Below are positions 11,500 to 22,996 of a stretch of 64,000 bases of DNA, piece by piece. The position numbers and the translations under genes were made by a program. The stretch comes from Lytechinus pictus (taxonomy: Eukaryota; Echinodermata; Echinoidea; Temnopleuroida; Toxopneustidae). Position 1 is the stretch's first letter. Each line of letters opens with the position of its first letter. The stretch lies in the NCBI RefSeq assembly GCF_037042905.1, contig NC_087253.1:11823001-11887000 (forward strand). Direction: 5' to 3'. The notes below the pieces were generated by a model. That model had not been told where the DNA came from, searched no databases, and saw only the letters and a program-made list of their open reading frames with translations.

Positions 11500-12800
11500 C
11501 TGGGGTTAAAACTACAAAAATGTGCAATCTTAATCGATTATATGAAATGAAATTACATTAAAAAAACTTATTCATTATTCATTATGTAGGATGAGTCGCA
11601 TTGTATTGTACATCCACTATTTTTAAATACATCACAAATGCAATAAAATTGAAAGTTTGTCTCAACCATTGCGATCGTCTGCGCGTCGACGAGAATCTCA
11701 TCAGTCCCATTCATAAGCATCGATGTCAAGTTTTTTTATCATTTCGGCTGGTTGGGTTGAAAATAAATGACAACCTAACCCGGCAACCAAGACCAGATGT
11801 AATATCAAGATTACCCGATGAAACTTGAAGTACGAATAAAATTACTTCATCAGTTTCAAGAATAAGTAGTATCATTTCATATAACTTTCTCATAATACTT
11901 ACTATTTGGGTAGTAAGCTGCATTTAATCTGAAAATCAGCTGTTGAATTTGCATGTATACGATCTCGATTGCTGAGAGTTAACAACGCGCATTCCCGTTC
12001 ACCAATGCAAGCTACGGATCTTCCAATGCTATTTAAGTATAAAAACAACCACATAAAAAAAGAAAGGAAAACATTCTTGATCAGCAGTTTTTTACGTCAT
12101 AATCAAAATTACGAAACAAACGTTGAATCCAATTCTATCGTCAAAAATATAATATTTCAATTCAAATGTAGATTCTAGAAACACATCCCCAAATTTACTT
12201 CATATTTTTACGTCACCCATAATTATTTTCTTAAGTAAACTTTATCCTCCAATTTGTTTATTTTCCTTCCCTTAAATTGAGACTGCCCTGATTTATTGCC
12301 TAAATCTTGACTTCATTTTTTTAAATGCAAATCAAAAGTGCATCCCACAAGTCTAGCATACATAGAAATAAATATTTGTGGACTACTGAAAGGCCAACAA
12401 GAGAATAATAATGAAACTTCATGCATGATTTGTTTTTTTAATAATTCTCTTTGATTATAATAGTGAAGTGATTATTTTTTAATTAAAAGGTTATTATATA
12501 CATTTCGTCTCCTAAGAAATGCCAAAGATATGTACAGTTCTCTTTTTCCACTTTTACCATTTCGAATACAACAGAACTTCTGAAAACCCATACGCAGGTG
12601 TTGGTACAGAGATCGAGTCTGACCCTGATGCGACCCCCAAAACTGAGAGGTAAACACTACACACGCAAGCCTACGTATATGATCAGGCACTAGTTGTAGA
12701 ATAAAAGGAAATTTAAGGACTTGTCCGAGTAAAATTGTTATGGGGATAATCGGTGTCACACATGGACTACAACGAGATATGACCATGTGTATGCCCCTTC
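11500..12800. other. Gene-free spacer
   Basis: AT-rich; no recognisable protein, tRNA or element ends on either strand. The part from about 12500 may belong to the repeat module that starts near 12838. Confidence 0.4.
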
Positions 12801-12837
12801 CCCTCTAAAGTTCGACAGATTTCGTGAAGATTATCGA

Positions 12838-13480
12838 AATGACTGGTGGGATGTCTCTGCTACCTCACCCCCCGCCTCCAGAAACAGACATCTTCACTAC
12901 GTCAACAAAGGAGGTGGTTAATACAAGCACAGATTCATCTGTCGTTTGCACGGTGGAGGTACGACCAAATGAGGAGATCGAAGTTATTTCAGGGGAAAAA
13001 GCGAACGTTGCTTGGAATTCGGACATCCGTTTAGACCCAGAAACAGACCTCGGGTATGCGTCCTTTCCCCAAACGCACAAAACTAAATCGTGGGTTCACA
13101 TCTTGGCAATATCACCGACGATCATTACGGCTGTACAAGAAGACAAAATTTGATTTTTAAACCCAAAATGTTAAACAGAAGAATAGAGACCAAGAAATCT
13201 TTACCACGTCAGAAAAGAAGGTGATTAATACAAGCACAGATTGATTATTCATCTGTTGTTTGCATGGTGGAGGTACGACGAAATGAGGAGCCAGACACAT
13301 TTCGGTATGATTGAAGTTATTTTAGGGGAGAAAGCGACAAGACAAACCTTAGGTATGTGTCGCTTCCCCAAAAGCACAAAACTAAATCGTGGGTTCACAT
13401 CTTCGCAATATCGCTGACGATCATGACGGCTGTACAAATATACAAAATTTGGATTTTCATCCCCAAATATTGAATAGAAT
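12838..13480 (+). repeat. Upstream module of unit A, itself duplicated
   Basis: First copy 12838-13154 has a 109-residue open frame containing ETDIFTTSTKEVVNTST and a KTKSWVHI segment; I do not recognise the family. Second copy 13190-13480 is shorter and rearranged. A homologue at 15300-15700 precedes unit B. Possibly exons of the parent gene, but splice junctions cannot be assigned. Confidence 0.5.
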
Positions 13481-13738
13481 AAAAGGACAAGACTAGATTC
13501 ATACCTTGGCAAAACCAACACCTATCATCGCACTCGTAGAAGATTTTTTTTTTTTTACTCGTGGAAGAGAAGCCATTATCAATGCATGTCATGAAGTGTT
13601 TATCTTTCCAATCGCATGTCAATCTAATTATTTCTGCACTCTTATTGTTCATTTGATATGTATTATCCTGTCCTGCACTTCTAAAGAGTAATCTATGGAT
13701 GAACAAGAAAAGTACTTTAATAGTTACCCACTTTTTCG

Positions 13739-14055
13739 TCCAGGGGGAAAGACTTCAGACCAGACTACTTAAAACTCAACAGACTTTGCTCCATATTTCC
13801 TGACATCCCTTTTCTTGCTCTTACTGCAACAGCTACGCTGCCCTCACAGAAGAATATCAAAGAAGTGTTGCTCATGAAAAAAACAGCTCTTGTACTAATC
13901 CAAGCTGAAATAACATCAAGCTCTCAGTCAAAGGATTGACATTTGCATGATCAACACGATGTACTCCAGCATCTGCCAAGGACATTATCTTGCAATCAAA
14001 GCATTGCATCCTGTCAAGTTTCACTGGGCATAGGACTAGATAACTTGTTTGGTTG
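13739..14055 (+). pseudogene. RecQ-like helicase fragment, copy 1a (internally deleted)
   Basis: After a polypyrimidine-AG acceptor near 13741 the frame reads GKDFRPDYLKLNRLCSIFPD and then FLALTATATLPSQKNIKEV. These are hallmarks of RecQ-family ATP-dependent DNA helicases (the GxDFRPxY block and motif III, ALTATAT). The remainder jumps directly to sequence resembling the helicase C-lobe (CACTGGGCATAGGACTAGAT), so several hundred bases are missing compared with the copy starting at 14303. Non-functional as it stands. Confidence 0.6.
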
Positions 14056-14302
14056 CAAATGTTTAAAAAAGACATAAAAATGCCTCAAACTCAGGGAAAA
14101 TGCTGGCAAGATTAAAGTCAGTCTTTCCCTAGTGGGAAAAACGGAACCTACTGTCTGGATGACCTGGAGTGTTCCCTAGGGAATTATGTGGAGGACGAGG
14201 TTCCAATGTATACAGACCTCAAGGATGGCAGGCAACATCCCTTCTCTCTTCATGCGTATTCGTTGCTGACGGACAAGCGAAAAATACAGATATATCTGCT
14301 CA

Positions 14303-14960
14303 CAGAATAATATCAAGAAAGTCTTGCTGATGAAAAAAACGGCTCTTGTTACAACTAATCCAAACCGAAATAACATCAAGCTCTCAGTCAAGCAAAGAAT
14401 TGACAACATTTGCATGATCAACCACATACTTGCAGATGTGGAAGAAACCAAGTCTTTAGTCAAAATTAGAATATACTGTTCTTCACTGTCCAAAATGAAA
14501 TGGGTATACAGCGAAATGCTGTCGGATCTATAAAAAAAAGATGTTACAGTGAGGAAGAATATAAGGAATGTGTATCAATCATAGGAATGTTTCATTTAGA
14601 GGCTCCAACATCTGCCAAGGAAATTATCTTGCAATCACTTCAAAAGGGTGATCCAGGATCAAATAGTAGCATCCTGGTAACGGTATCACTGGGCATGGGA
14701 CTAGATAACACATGCATTAGACAGGATAGTCTTACTGGATGCCCAACTGACTTGTAGGAATATGCCCAGGTAATCGGATGAGCATCTCAGGATTCACAAG
14801 GGGAGAAGCGATCACGTTGGTTAATGGGCAAGATTGTTCAAGACGCAGGAAGGCGGATGATGGAGAGCAGAAAAAGGGAAGAGGAAATACAATGAAGGAA
14901 GTCAGAAGTTTAAGAACAGAAAGTGAGAATAAGATAATATTCAACAGGAAACAACAATGC
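14303..14960 (+). pseudogene. RecQ-like helicase fragment, copy 1b
   Basis: Covers the second RecA lobe: KIRIYCSSLSKMKWVYSEML, then a stop/frameshift near 14530, MFHLEAPTSAKEII, and VSLGMGLDNTC (motif V-like; active RecQ proteins have AFGMGxD). A TAG at about 14755 interrupts the segment that in copy 2 leads into the EIGRASRD motif VI. Downstream 14990-15150 encodes GYIMFRNYIDDEKVFLGKNG, of unknown family and repeated in the other units. At least two disabling changes. Confidence 0.6.
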
Positions 14961-15299
14961 TTCTAGAGTTCTACGTAGAGAAGTTGCGCGTATGGACACC
15001 TGGATACATAATGTTCAGAAATTACATCGATGATGAAAAGGTATTCCTAGGAAAAAATGGAAATGGTGTCACAAACATAGGAGCTATAGCTGACAAAAGA
15101 TGGAAGGAAAAAGGAAACAGAAAATGTCTCCTGCCCACTTCAACCATGTAAATTCTCAACATTAATTTCAAGATTTATCTATTATTCATGCCAACACCGA
15201 GCTGAAGAACATACGAGAGTTTAAGATGGAGAGCTTGAATTTAAAAAAGTCTCCAGGATAAGGACTTGTCTGAGAAAGTGATATGGGGATTGTGGATAT

Positions 15300-15700
15300 C
15301 ACACACGGTGCAGTAGAACACAAGGAAATATGACCACGTGTATGCCCCTTCCCTTCTAAACTTTGACAGATTTCAGAATTTGTGACGATTGCAAAAGGAC
15401 TGTTGGGATGCCTCTGCTACCCCGCTCCTCTGCTCCAGAAACAGACATCTTCACTACGTCAACAAAGAAGGTGGTTAATACAAGCACAGATTCATCGGTC
15501 GTTTGCACGGTGGAGGTAGGACAAAATGAAGAGATCACAGTTATTTCAGGGGGAAAAAGTGCACGTTGCTTGGTACTCAGACATCCGTCTAGACACAGAA
15601 ACAGACCTCAGGTATGTGTCGCTTCCCCAAACACACAAAACTAAATCGTGGGTTCATGCACATCTTGGCAATATCACCAATGATCATGACGGCTGTTAGT
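15300..15700 (+). repeat. Upstream module of unit B
   Basis: About 400 bp closely similar to 12838-13154, with the same ETDIFTTST segment and GTGGGTTCA block. It shows 1-2 base indels relative to the unit A module that shift the frame. Followed by the CATTATCAATGCATGT linker to about 16000. Confidence 0.55.
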
Positions 15701-16017
15701 ACAAGAATACAAAATTCTGATTTTCATCCCCAAATATTGAATAGAATAAAAGGACAAGACTAGATTCATACCTTGACAAAACCACCACCTATCATCACAC
15801 ATGTAGAAGAAAATATTTTTTTTTAAACTCCAAATCGTGGAAGAGAAGCCATTATCAATGCATGTAATGAAGTGTTTATCTTTTCAATAACATGTCCAAG
15901 TAATTATTTCTGCAGTCTCATTGTTCATTTGATATGTATTATCCTGTCGTGCACTTCTAAAGAGTAATCTGTGGATTAACAAGAAAAGTGCTTTAATAGT
16001 TTCCCCTTTTTTTCCTT

Positions 16018-16745
16018 CCAGGGGGAAAGACTTCAGACCAGACTACTTAAAACTCAACAGACTTTGCTCCATATTTCTAGACATCCCTTTTCTTGCTCTT
16101 ACTGCAACAGCTACCCTGCCCTCACAGAAGAATATCAAAGATGTGTAGCTCATGAAAAATGGATCTTGTTACAACTTATCCAAACCAAAATAACATCAAG
16201 CTCTCCGTCAAGCAAAAAATTGACAACATTTGCATGATCAACCACATACTTGCAGATTTGGCAGCAAACAAGTCTTTGGTAGAAATGTTCTTCACTAAAA
16301 AAATGAAATGGGTATACAGCGAAATGCTTTCCGAACTCGAAAAAAGATGTTACACTGAGGAAGAATACAATTAATGTATATCAAGCAAAAATAATGTTTC
16401 ATTAAGAGGCTCCAGCATCTGCCAAGGAAATCATCTTGCAATCACTTCAAAAGGGTGCACCAGGATCAAAGCGTTGCATCCTGGCAACGGTGTCACTGGG
16501 CATGGGACTAGATGACACATGCATTAGACAGGATATTCTTACTGGATGCCCAACTGACTTGGAGGACTACGCCCAGGAAATCGGAAGAGCATCTCGGGAT
16601 TCCCAAAGGGGGGAAGCGATCATGTTCGTTAATGGGCAAAATTGTTCAAGACGCAGGAAGGCGGATGATGGAGAGCAGAAAAAGGGAAGAGCAAATGCGA
16701 ATGGATGAAGAAAGTCAGAAGTTTGAGAACAGAAAGCGAGAATAA
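16018..16745 (+). pseudogene. RecQ-like helicase fragment, copy 2 (best preserved motifs V-VI)
   Basis: Contains GKDFRPDYLKL, LALTATATLPSQKN and then a frame with TVSLGMGLDDTC, LEDYAQEIGRASRDSQRGEA and CSRRRKADDG. In RecQ helicases the YxQExGRAGRDG motif VI carries the arginine finger; here it is QEIGRASRDS, so recognition of the family is firm. Stops and frame changes near 16375-16400 separate the two halves. The following block, 16817-16990, repeats the unrecognised GYVMFRNNI segment. Confidence 0.65.
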
Positions 16746-17027
16746 GAAGATAATATTCAACAGGAAACAACAATGCTTCTAGAGTTCTACATAGAGAAGT
16801 TGCACGTATGCACACCTGGATACGTCATGTTCAGAAATAACATTGAGAATGAAAAGATATTCCTAGGAAAAAATGGAAATGGTGTGTCTCAAACATAGGA
16901 GCAATAGCTGACAAAAGATGGAAGGAGAAAGGAAACAAAAAACGTCTCCTGCCAACTATAATCAGACAGACTGCAACATTTATGGTAATAAAAGTTATCG
17001 GGTAAAGTTGTGAGCGTACAATCTTAA

Positions 17028-17400
17028 GAGACCAGAATACTTAAAACTCAACAGACTTTGCTCCATATTTCCAGACATCCCTTTTCTTGCTCTTACTGCA
17101 ACAGCTACCCTGCCCTCACAGAAGAATATCAAAGAAGTGTTGCTAATGAAAAAAACGGCACTTGTTACAACTAATCCAAACCAAAAGCTTTCAGTCAAGC
17201 AAAGAATTGACAGCATTTGCATGATCAACCACATACATGTACTTGCAGATTTGGCAGCAAACAAGTCTTTGGTAGAAATAAGAATATATTGTTCTTCACT
17301 GAATAAAATGAAATGGGTATACAGTGAAATGCTGTCAGATCTCAAAAAAAGATGTTACATTGAGGAAGAATTTGATCTATGCTACTTCAAGATATTAGGA
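17028..17400 (+). pseudogene. RecQ-like helicase fragment, copy 3
   Basis: Starts at the RPEYLKLNRLCSIFPD-like block and keeps LALTATATLPSQKNIKEV, KLSVKQRIDSICMINHI and RIYCSSLNKMKWVYSEML. It ends before motif V, running into GGGCLGVIL-type sequence after about 17380. Nearly identical to copy 4 (19315-19690). Confidence 0.55.
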
Positions 17401-17473
17401 GGTGGCTGTCTTGGGGTCATTCTGGTCTCCGTTTGGAGTGTCGGTGACGGCTGCTCTCCAAAGGGAAGGCCAA

Positions 17474-17711
17474 GGTCATTTCGTCATTCTTGATGAAATA
17501 AAAAGAACAAAAGCTCCAAAAACGGCAAATAAGTACTATGGCATAATAAAGAAATTCATCAGCTTTTTACTGACAGAGCCAGCGTACGATGGAAAGCAAT
17601 ATGGCTCTGAATCTGATTTGACGAAGACGTCCCGAAGGGTTGAGGCATGTCTGGCCGGCCTAAAAAGAAGTATCAAACAACATGAAGCTCTACTAAAGAG
17701 CAAAATATCAG
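17474..17711 (+). pseudogene. Possible tyrosine-recombinase-like N-terminal (core-binding) exon, copy 1
   Basis: An open frame reads FVILDEIKRTKAPKTANKYY, then KKFISFL, and a helical segment RRVEACLAGLKRSIKQHEAL, ending at an AG|GTACAT donor at 17712. The pattern of a basic SAM-like helical bundle followed by short helical exons resembles Crypton-like or related tyrosine-recombinase proteins of marine invertebrates. The catalytic R-H-R-Y domain is not present, so this is a weak inference. Alternative: an unrelated helical protein. Frames do not join cleanly to the next candidate exon. Confidence 0.35.
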
Positions 17712-18691
17712 GTACATAAAGTGGACAAATGTTCAAGTTCTTGCTAATAGCCTTCAAACAATTGATTCACGATTGGACAATGAACAAACAGTGTACACCT
17801 AATGAAGGTATCTTTTCTGTGTCTGTGTGGATGCCAACATTTACCCCAACAAAAGTTAGTAATACGGGTTAGCTAAAGTAATTTTCCCAAGATAAAAGTT
17901 ACATGAAATTTTCAAAACTTCAAATCCAAGGTCAAATTGCCATATTTCAAATAATCCAAAGTGTATTTTGGGAGAGAAATATTATATGGAGATAGAAAGA
18001 AACATGTGCATTTGCTTGTGAAAGTTTTATCAGCATGTTCACGCATACGAGAGAACATAACCAAAGTACATGTACATGTATATAATTAATTCAAGAGAAA
18101 ACTATTCCATAGTGAATTCCCAACATTAGTGAGGCAGTACATTTTGCATTGGCATGTTAAGTTTAACTTAACATGTAATGCCAGTCCCTATTGTTAGGTA
18201 AGTCATGTTTGTTCCAGAATGACTTTTCTATTATTCTTACAGCTAATATTATGCTTGCAGGAGGCAAAATTTTATATTTATTAAACCATAGGGACATTTT
18301 AAATGATCAATCAATTATTTTTAAGATAATAAGCTTATAAAAATAACACATTAGATTAGAGTGCAGATTTGGGGAAAAATCTGTTCATACTTTAAGTAAA
18401 GCTGAATAATCACATATTCATTGTGACGTCAATGGGCATCACCTAAAATAAATGCAGATCATGAGGCGCAAAAAAATGTGGAATGTCCTTAAAGTAATCA
18501 GTTGCAAGCAATTGCTACTTTTTATGCATCCGTCTCAGTTCCTATGTATTGAATTTATATATACATAAGATTATATCTAAATTAATGAATTCAATACAGC
18601 AGGAATGTAGAGTTCCTGTCCCTCATATCAATATCCCTACCCGGATTGGAGATTCTTTACAATCAATCCCACTCTCTTTACCTTCTTCAGA

Positions 18692-18952
18692 AATTGGCTG
18701 CTTCCTTGAAGAGCTGGGATGAAATTCAGAAAAAAAATTCAATAGGTAAAAATGTTATACCTCTCTGAATTCCAACTACCAGTATTTCTAACAAAAGTTT
18801 CCTATGATATAGAAAATATTGACAGAACAACAACAACAAAATAATTTAAATAAGTTTGCTTATTACTTCTTTTCCAGACAATCTATTGGACAAAGGTTCA
18901 GTCCACAAATTTCGCACGCTTCTTTGTGACGAAACAGACAAGACTTATGGTA
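18692..18952 (+). pseudogene. Two short exon candidates downstream of the recombinase-like exon, copy 1
   Basis: Between pyrimidine-rich AG acceptors and GT donors lie 18692-18745 (SLKSWDEIQKKNSI) and 18879-18952 (LLDKGSVHKFRTLLCDET). The second pair of phases is compatible; the first junction to the exon ending at 17711 would create a stop, suggesting decay or a missed exon. Conserved in the second unit at about 20975-21035 and 21158-21232, where the second exon has several amino-acid changes. Confidence 0.35.
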
Positions 18953-19314
18953 ATTATTCATAAATTTTATATCATTCATCATAGGGCATGATGTATGCAT
19001 TCATTGTCTTCCAAGACCAGTGATAGAATGTGAAAAAACGCTTTTAACGCTAGAACATTCAGCACAACATTCAGAACAAGACAGATCGCTTGATATCAAA
19101 ACAGATGGATACGTCATGTTCAGAAATAACATTGATAATGAAAAGGTATTCCTAGGAAAAAATGGAAATGGTGTCACAAACATAGGAGCAATAGCTGACA
19201 AAAGATGGAAGGAGAAAGGAAACAAAAAACGTCTCCTGCCCACTTCAATCAGACAGACTGCAACGTTTATGGTAATAAAAGTTATCGGGTAAAGTTGTGA
19301 GCGTACAATCTTAA

Positions 19315-19690
19315 GAGACCAGAATACTTAAAACTCAACAGACTTTGCTCCATATTTCCAGACATCCCTTTTCTTGCTCTTACTGCAACAGCTACCCTGC
19401 CCTCACAGAAGAATATCAAAGAAGTGTTGCTAATGAAAAAAACGGCACTTGTTACAACTAATCCAAACCAAAAGCTTTCAGTCAAGCAAAGAATTGACAG
19501 CATTTGCATGATCAACCACATACATGTACTTGCAGATTTGGCAGCAAACAAGTCTTTGGTAGAAATAAGAATATATTGTTCTTCACTGAACAAAATGAAA
19601 TGGGTATACAGTGAAATGCTGTCAGATCTAAAAAAAAAATGTTACACTGAGGAAGAATTTGATCTATGCTACTTCAAGATATTAGGAGGT
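19315..19690 (+). pseudogene. RecQ-like helicase fragment, copy 4
   Basis: Same content as copy 3: RPEYLKLNRLC, ALTATATLPSQKNIKEV and YCSSLNKMKWVYSEML. Truncated before motifs V and VI. Confidence 0.55.
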
Positions 19691-19760
19691 GGCTGTCTTG
19701 GGGTCATTCTGGCCTACGTTTGGAGTGTGGGTGACGGCTGCTCTCCAAAGGGAAGGCCAA

Positions 19761-19998
19761 GGTCATTTTGTCATTCTTGATGAAATAAAAAGAACAAAAG
19801 CTCCAAAAACAGCAAATAAGTACTATGGCATAATAAAGAAATTCATCAGCTTTTTACCGACAGAGCCAGCGTACGATGGAAAGCAAAATGGCTCTGAATC
19901 TGATTTGACCAAGACGTCCCGAAGGGTTGAGGCATGTCTGGCCGGCCTAAAAAGAAGTATCAAACAACATGAAGCTCTACTAAAGAGCAAAATATCAG
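19761..19998 (+). pseudogene. Possible tyrosine-recombinase-like exon, copy 2
   Basis: Differs from 17474-17711 by a handful of substitutions (for example SFLPTEP instead of SFLLTEP) and keeps the same GT donor. Same caveats on family. Confidence 0.35.
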
Positions 19999-21537
19999 GT
20001 ACATAAAGTGGACAAATGTTCAAGTTCTTGCTAATAGCCTTCAAACAATTGATTCACGATTGGACAATGAACAAACAGTGTACACCTAATGAAGGTATCT
20101 TTTTTGTGTCTGTGTGGATGCCAACATTTACCCCCACAAAAGTTAGTAATACGGGTTAGCTGAAGTAATTTTTCCAAGATAAAAGTTATATGAAATTTTC
20201 AAAACTTCAAATCCAAGGTCAAATTGCCATATTTCAAATAATCCAAAGTTTTTTTTGGGAGAGAAATATTATATGGAGATTAAAAAGAAACATGTGCATT
20301 TGCTTGTGAAAGTTTTATCAGCATGTTCACGCATACGAGAGAACATAACCAAAGTACATGTACATGTATATAATTAATTCAAGAGAAAACTATTCCATAG
20401 TGAATTCCCAACATTAGTGAGGCAGTACATTTTGCATTGGCATGTTAAGTTTAATGTAATGCCAGTCCCTATTGTTAGGTAAGTCATGTTTGTTCCAGAA
20501 TGACTTTTCTATTATTCTTACAGCTAATATTATGCTTGCAGGAGGCAAAATTTCATATTTATTTTTAAAACCATAGGGACATTTTAAATGATCAATCAAT
20601 TATTTTTAAGATAATAAGCTTATAAAAATAACACATAAGATAGATTAGAGTGCAGATTTGGGGGAAAATCTGTTCATACTTTAAGTAAAGCTGAATAATC
20701 ACATATTCATTGTGACGTCAATGGGCATCACCTAAAATAAATGCAGATCATGAGGCGCAAAAAAATGTGGAATGTCCTTAAAGTAATCAGTTGCAAGCAA
20801 TTGCTACTTTTTATGCATCCGTCTCAGTTCCTATGTATTGAATTTCTATATACATAAGATTATAACTAAATTAATGAATTCAATACAGCAGGAATGTAGA
20901 GTTCCTGTCCCCCATATCAATATCCCTACCCGGATTGGAGATTCTTTACAATCAATCCCACTCTCTTTACCTTCTTCAGAGATTGGCTGCTTCCTCGAAG
21001 AGCTGGGATGAAATTCAGAAAAAAAATTCAATAGGTAAAAATGTTATACCTCTCTGAATTCCAACTACCAGTATTTCTAACAAAAGTTTCCTATGATATA
21101 GAAAATATTGACAGAACAAAATAATTCAAATAAGTTTGCTTATTACTTCTTTTCCAGACAGTCTATTGGACAAAGCTTCCGTACACAAATTTCGCAAGAT
21201 GCTTTGTGAAGAAACAGACAAGGCTTATGGTAATTATTCATAAATTTTATATTATTCATCATAGGGCATGATGTATGCATTCATTGACTTCCAAGACCAG
21301 TGATAGAATGTGAAGAAACATAGGTGTTTCGATACATCTGCAAGGTCAGAGCAAAAGAAGGGAACCATAAATTAAAATTTGAAATTGAATTCAGTTGTGA
21401 GCTTTCGATATGATACAAAAGCTTGGAATTTGTAGCACAGGAAAACATTAGTTTCCAGTTATGATTATGTCCCTTTTAAGAAAATAACCCTTTGAATGTG
21501 GAAAAGTATGCTTTTGGTGCAACAGGACAGAATTGAC

Positions 21538-21829
21538 TAAAATGCGCACTGCTCTTGCAGATGAAAAAAAAACATTGAAACATGTGTATATCTCACCCTG
21601 GTTTTAACAAAATGATTGAAAAAGAAAACAAGTTACATGTACCTGAAATTACATTGATCTAATAACCATATTTGTGTAAGTTTTATGAAATAGAGAAATA
21701 TAGAGATGATTTTTTTCAATAAAATATGATTTTGTATAAAAACATATTTTTTAAAGAAAAAACGTACTGCCGTACTTTGGTTGCAAACACGTAATAAATA
21801 CACCAAAAATGTACTGGTTTGCAGGTCTG
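21538..21829. mobile_element. Half copy of the CAGACCTGCCAACC inverted-repeat element
   Basis: Matches the right part of 22641-22996: GCACTGCTCTTGCAGATG, then ACATGTGTATA, then ACGTACTGCCGTA, ending TTTGCAGGTCTG. The left terminal repeat is absent. Directly abuts the cysteine-rich gene fragment. Confidence 0.6.
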
Positions 21830-22110
21830 GACCCCCCTGAAACCAACTTGTCAACATTTGGATGGAGCATAGAAGAGGATATGGCTGAGCCTGTCCATGG
21901 AACAATGACAGCTCCAAATGAAGCATTACAAGTGGTTGCTTGTCGGTACCAACATGTTCAAGTACCAAATGCAGCTGCCGGGGAGCTGGCGTGTCATGCA
22001 CATCTTACTGCAAGTGTGAAGCGAAAGAAAATGGTGCAAATGAGCAAACAAAGATAAGGGAGGAGAATTTGACAAGGGTCTGGAAGAAGACGAATCAGAG
22101 GACAGAGGGT
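21830..22110 (+). pseudogene. Cysteine-rich tail fragment of a repeat-associated protein (frameshifted)
   Basis: One frame gives PPETNLSTFGWSIEEDMAEP and LQVVAC; an adjacent frame gives TKCSCRGAGVSCTSYCKCEA. Together they match a tail I recall from many unnamed cnidarian and echinoderm proteins: a PP..GW...P pattern, an 'L.VVxC' strand, then a C-x-C...C-x-C cluster. A frameshift lies near 21945-21965. The tail's function is unknown; the cysteines suggest metal binding. Position just after the helicase/recombinase array suggests it was the last exon of the same parent gene, but that is inference. Confidence 0.5.
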
Positions 22111-22640
22111 GACGGAGATGGAAGACAAAGGATGGAGGGAAAAAATGAAGACATAGTGTAAGATGTATATGTATGTATATGTATGCAGACTTATTGTTTC
22201 AATACTGACCTCAAAAGATGCAAACTAATATGTTTTTATAGAAGAAATATTCTATGTCTTTATATCGAGGTCCAAGGCGAGACATCACGCCATCTAGGTC
22301 GATGAGGTAGTTCCCTTAGTAATTTTACACAGATAGGATGTCCCCATCTCGGAAACCAGAAAAGACGCTGTCTGGATAATGTAAGAAAGTTGTGCGACAT
22401 GACCGATATATAATATTGTGATGGCAAATCATCTCAGTTCCAGAAGAAACTTGTAAAACTCCAAGAGAAAGCAAAAAAGTAAAAATAAATAATGAATCCA
22501 CAAAGATAGAAGAAACTTTGTCACAAAATGGACACTGAAAAGAAAGGTTTGCTCTCCAGATAGTAGTGGGGTCTATTCATTAGAATTCTCTGAATAAGTA
22601 TTCTTGCTTCTAAACTACTTAGACAGGTTGACCCAGTCAG

Positions 22641-22896
22641 CAGACCTGCCAACCTCTAGGAATGAAAAACTGTATTCCGTGAATAAAAAAACTGTATTTT
22701 TCCCCCAAAAAGTGTATTTCATAATAAAATGCTTGGCGCACTCGCTCATCGCGGCGCTCAAGCTGCATGCAAGCTAAAATGCGCACTGCTCTTGCAGATG
22801 AAAAAAAAAACATTAAAACATGTGTATAATATATCTTCACACTGGTTTTAACAAAATGATTGAAAAAAAAATATTTTTCTCAATAAATTACGATTT

Positions 22897-22930
<34 letters not shown>

Positions 22931-22996
22931 GTACTGCCGTATTTTGGTTGCAAAAACGTACTAAATACGGCTAAAACGTACTGGTTGGCAGGTCTG
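22641..22996. mobile_element. Inverted-repeat element with CAGACCTGCCAACC ends
   Basis: Starts CAGACCTGCCAACC and ends GGTTGGCAGGTCTG, perfect 14-bp inverted termini, flanked on both sides by AGT (possible 3-bp target duplication). Holds a poly-A run of roughly 30 bases. No transposase. Confidence 0.75.

Larger units (their letters stand above)
16817..19040 (+). repeat. Recent tandem duplication, unit 1
   Basis: Nearly identical over about 2.2 kb to 19106-21325. Carries, in order: the unrecognised GYVMFRNN block, RecQ-like segment (17028-17400), recombinase-like exon (to 17711) and two short exon candidates (18692-18750 and 18879-18952). Few substitutions and small indels separate the copies, so the duplication is young or the haplotypes were collapsed tandemly by assembly. 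Confidence 0.85.
19106..21325 (+). repeat. Recent tandem duplication, unit 2
   Basis: Second copy of the 2.2 kb unit with the same block order. It contains the GKNGNGVTNIGAIADKRWKE segment at 19155-19210, RecQ copy 4, a recombinase-like exon at 19761-19998 and the two short exons. Confidence 0.85.
12800..21330 (+). repeat. Decayed tandem array of a ~2.2-2.6 kb helicase-containing unit (about four units)
   Basis: The same order of blocks recurs: an upstream 'ATCTTCACTACGTC' module, a linker with CATTATCAATGCATGT, then a RecQ-like segment. Unit A is about 12838-15150 and unit B about 15300-16815. The next two units, 16817-19040 and 19106-21325, are nearly identical to one another (offset about 2287 bp) and replace the upstream module with recombinase-like exons. 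Substitutions, deletions and frameshifts show A and B are older than the last duplication. Confidence 0.8.
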
